The position numbers were made by a program, and so were the translations under genes. From a virus, in the IMG/VR virus record IMGVR_UViG_3300036760_001544, positions 1-47,508 of that record: a DNA stretch of 47,508 bases, one strand, 5' to 3'. Under the pieces are notes generated by a model. That model was given only the letters and a program-made list of their open reading frames with translations. It made no database searches and was not told the origin of the DNA. Shown here piece after piece: positions 45,393 through 47,508 of the stretch; position 1 is the first letter of the stretch; every line of letters starts with the position of its first letter.

Positions 45393-47508
45393 GCGATACA
45401 TCCTTTGCGGCAACGCGTCCGCCAAAGGTATCAGCGAAGACCCGGTACGTGATCTGCGGCTGCGGCTTTCGGGTAAGGAAGGGAAAGGCAACATCACACT
45501 GCGCATCGAGGACGTACACAGGAAGATGTTCCAACCGGTACCTTCGCTGTTCAACGATCTGTTGGAGGTCGCCACCTACGTCTATAGCGCCGACCAGATC
45601 ATCAGGCGCGGTGCGGATGATGTCGATTCCTTCGGTGACGGCTGGCGGCGAGATCTGCACTTCGTCGTGCCCGTGCGTAACCCCGACTTCTGGAACAGCC
45701 CGCAGGTTCAGGAGGCGCTGTGCTCGACGCTCGGATTCCTGTCAGATGACCAGTACCGGTTCGACTTCGTTAAGCTCGACCAGGATCACCCATTCCAGGA
45801 GTACCTTGGGTTCGACGACACCCAGCAGATGTACCGCAAGCCTGAGCAGGTGGTGATGTTCTCCGGCGGACTGGACTCGCTGGCCGGTGCTATCGACGAG
45901 GTGGTGAACCAGAAGCGGCGCGTGCTCTTGGTGACGCACAAGGCCACCTCCAAGCTCAACAAGCGCTACCAAACCCTCGAGCAACTGCTGGCCGAGAAGG
46001 CCGATGGCAACGCGCCGCCTCGCATTAGCGTCCGGGTTCACAAGATCAAGGAGCTGAACCACGAATATACCCAGCGCAGCCGGTCATTCCTGTACGTCTC
46101 CATCGGCGCGACGATTGCCAGGATGCTGGGCTTGAGCAGCGTGCGCTTCTATGAAAATGGCGTAATCAGCTTGAACTTGCCGGTGTGCGCCCAAGTGGTC
46201 GGCGGCCGCGCCACGCGCACAACCCACCCCAGGGTGATGAAGGGCTTTCAGGACATCATCTCGCTGGTAGCGGGCGAGCCCTTCACGGTCGAGAACCCGT
46301 ATATCTGGAAAACCAAGGCCGACGTCGTCAAGGTCATCACGGATGCGGGCTGCCAAGACCTGATCAAGCATTCGATGACATGCACGCACACTTGGGAGAT
46401 GACGAACCAGCACACCCATTGCGGTGGTTGCTCGCAATGCATCGACCGTCGCTTCGCGGTTCTCGCAGCGAAGGCCGACCAGTACGATCCGGTGGAGCAG
46501 TACAAATTCGACGTATTCACTCAGAGCCGTGATGCGGAGGACAAGAAAAAGAACGTGGAGAAGATCATGGCGGCGGCCTATCTGGAGCGCGCCAACCAGG
46601 TTAAGAATCTGTCCGACGTGACGCAGTTCATCACCAGCTACCCCGACGTGGGACGCGTGTTCAAGTTCCTGGGCGGTGACACCGGACAGGCGGCGCAGCG
46701 GGTGTTCGATCTCTACAAGCGGCATGCCAACGAGGTGATGGGGGCGCTGGACGAGCTGCTCAGTCGACACAGCAAGGGGATTCGTGAGCGCACTCTGCCC
46801 GGCGACTGCCTGCTCCGGACGGCCTACGAGTCTGGATCGACGATCTCGATGTCGTCCGTCGTTTCGGTGGAGAAGCTACCGGAGAACTTCTTCCGCAAGC
46901 GCGGCGCGGTCTGGGAGACGCGATTCCAGGGCCGCAACACCATCCATCTGCTCAACGTCGACAAGGGCGCGGAATACATCAACCTCCTGTTGGCGTTTCC
47001 GGATCGGGAGACGTCGGTCTACGAGATTGTTTGCGGCCACGCATTGGGTTTTGGTGGAGAGGCAAATTCCGGGCTGGAGCACGACGAAATCGAGGAAGGC
47101 TTTCAGGTGACGACTGGAGCACCGCTGGGCGACGCTGGAGTGGTGGTGGACAGGAAGGCTTTAACCCAATACCAAGCCCGCTTCCAGCTGCTGGCCACAG
47201 AAAAGGCAGAAGCGGAGGAGGATGGTGATCACCAGCGCGTGCAGGAAATCGATGACGAGATGGCTCAAATTGCCGACGAGATTACCGGCGGTACCGGCAA
47301 AGGTGGAAAGCTACGCAAAGCAGGGGACAAGCGCAAGAACGTCCGCGATGCCTTCCGTAATGCCGTCAACCGCGCCATCAAACAAATCGAGAAGTACGAC
47401 AAACCGCTGGGGGAACACCTGAAGGCTAGCATTACGCACAGCAACGAGGTCGTCTACCGGCCCGGGATTCCCATTACATGGGACGTCCGGCCCATCGTGA
47501 ACTCGTAG
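45382..47508 (+). CDS. QueC-like ATP-pyrophosphatase with long C-terminal extension
   Basis: A 708-residue protein. Residues 1-150 are an N-terminal domain of the QatC sort (DLLEVATYVYSADQIIRRGADD; LHFVVPVRNPDFW). Residues 155-365 are the QueC-like fold: PP-loop SGGLDS at 161-166 and a zinc site C334-x12-C347-x2-C350-x2-C353 followed by DRRFAVLAA. QueC makes preQ0; its defence relatives instead attach the deazaguanine to a protein. The C-terminal 340 residues are extra: a globular part, a coiled coil near 594-635 and a last module (655-705, GEHLKAS then YRPGIPITW) that I remember from other bacterial sensor proteins. It ends at the last base of the window. There are no queD, queE or tgt genes nearby. 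Confidence 0.85.
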   Translation: MQDKRYILCGNASAKGISEDPVRDLRLRLSGKEGKGNITLRIEDVHRKMFQPVPSLFNDLLEVATYVYSADQIIRRGADDVDSFGDGWRRDLHFVVPVRNPDFWNSPQVQEALCSTLGFLSDDQYRFDFVKLDQDHPFQEYLGFDDTQQMYRKPEQVVMFSGGLDSLAGAIDEVVNQKRRVLLVTHKATSKLNKRYQTLEQLLAEKADGNAPPRISVRVHKIKELNHEYTQRSRSFLYVSIGATIARMLGLSSVRFYENGVISLNLPVCAQVVGGRATRTTHPRVMKGFQDIISLVAGEPFTVENPYIWKTKADVVKVITDAGCQDLIKHSMTCTHTWEMTNQHTHCGGCSQCIDRRFAVLAAKADQYDPVEQYKFDVFTQSRDAEDKKKNVEKIMAAAYLERANQVKNLSDVTQFITSYPDVGRVFKFLGGDTGQAAQRVFDLYKRHANEVMGALDELLSRHSKGIRERTLPGDCLLRTAYESGSTISMSSVVSVEKLPENFFRKRGAVWETRFQGRNTIHLLNVDKGAEYINLLLAFPDRETSVYEIVCGHALGFGGEANSGLEHDEIEEGFQVTTGAPLGDAGVVVDRKALTQYQARFQLLATEKAEAEEDGDHQRVQEIDDEMAQIADEITGGTGKGGKLRKAGDKRKNVRDAFRNAVNRAIKQIEKYDKPLGEHLKASITHSNEVVYRPGIPITWDVRPIVNS

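Noticed and set aside
44604-47508. Qat system (qatABCD)
   Set aside because: Only the QueC-like part fits. There is no ATPase QatA, no TatD-like QatD, and the partner lacks the Gly/Ser-rich QatB start I remember.

Overview
The window is GC-rich bacterial DNA, from a Gram-negative proteobacterium and more likely beta than gamma or alpha (weak inference from base composition and phage type). It holds a near-complete, leftward-reading, lambda-like siphovirus prophage of about 40 kb, set between two rightward host operons that look like parts of one defence locus. The window opens on the start codon of a helicase gene and closes on the stop codon of a QueC-like gene.

Left flank (1-4079, +): a RapA/DrmD-type SNF2 helicase is translationally coupled to a protein with a HEPN-type R-x4-H motif. 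Right flank (44282-47508, +): a clear sigma-70 promoter with a 20-bp palindrome in its spacer drives a stand-alone LexA-type winged helix, a 262-aa protein that begins Met-Gly, and a 708-aa QueC-like ATP-pyrophosphatase. Without the prophage the two operons would lie head to tail. QueC-like enzymes in defence loci are known to conjugate a deazaguanine to the N-terminal glycine of a partner protein (type IV CBASS), so the Met-Gly protein is an attractive substrate. I do not recall this five-gene combination as a named system; it is my main candidate for an undescribed one.

Prophage, read right to left in the direction of transcription. (1) Integration cassette, 41526-44009: small ORF, DUF2924 protein, serine recombinase, KorB-like HTH. 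(2) Early and replication region, 32712-41366: AlpA-like HTH, unknown protein, Sak4-like ATPase, ssDNA-binding candidate, P63C protein, zinc protein, Cas4-like nuclease, HTH, a protein with a sigma-70 region 4, primase/SF3 helicase, RuvC-like nuclease, two small conserved proteins. (3) Two tandem ParB-methyltransferase fusions, 29573-32322. (4) A rightward cassette of six small genes, 27381-29680; five carry the same 29-bp upstream element at a nearly fixed distance from the start codon. (5) Head genes in lambda order, 19194-27275: small and large terminase, two inserted fibre-like genes, gpW, portal, protease with nested scaffold, gpD, capsid, gpFII. (6) Tail genes, 5655-18511, with a -1 frameshift at TTTTTTT in the tail chaperone and a giant Trp/Tyr-rich tail-tip protein; a rightward pRiA4b ORF-3-like cargo gene sits at the head-tail border. 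(7) Lysis genes, 4103-5327. I see no CI/Cro pair, no tRNA, no CRISPR array and no insertion sequence.

Intergenic DNA is scarce but structured: paired 17-bp near-palindromes with centres 21 bp apart at 41462-41499; a 14-bp inverted repeat around an alternating purine-pyrimidine tract at 33799-33891; three direct and one inverted TGCAAACC at 32455-32489; and two copies of one hairpin-plus-ribosome-binding-site module, before the capsid gene and a lysis-region gene.
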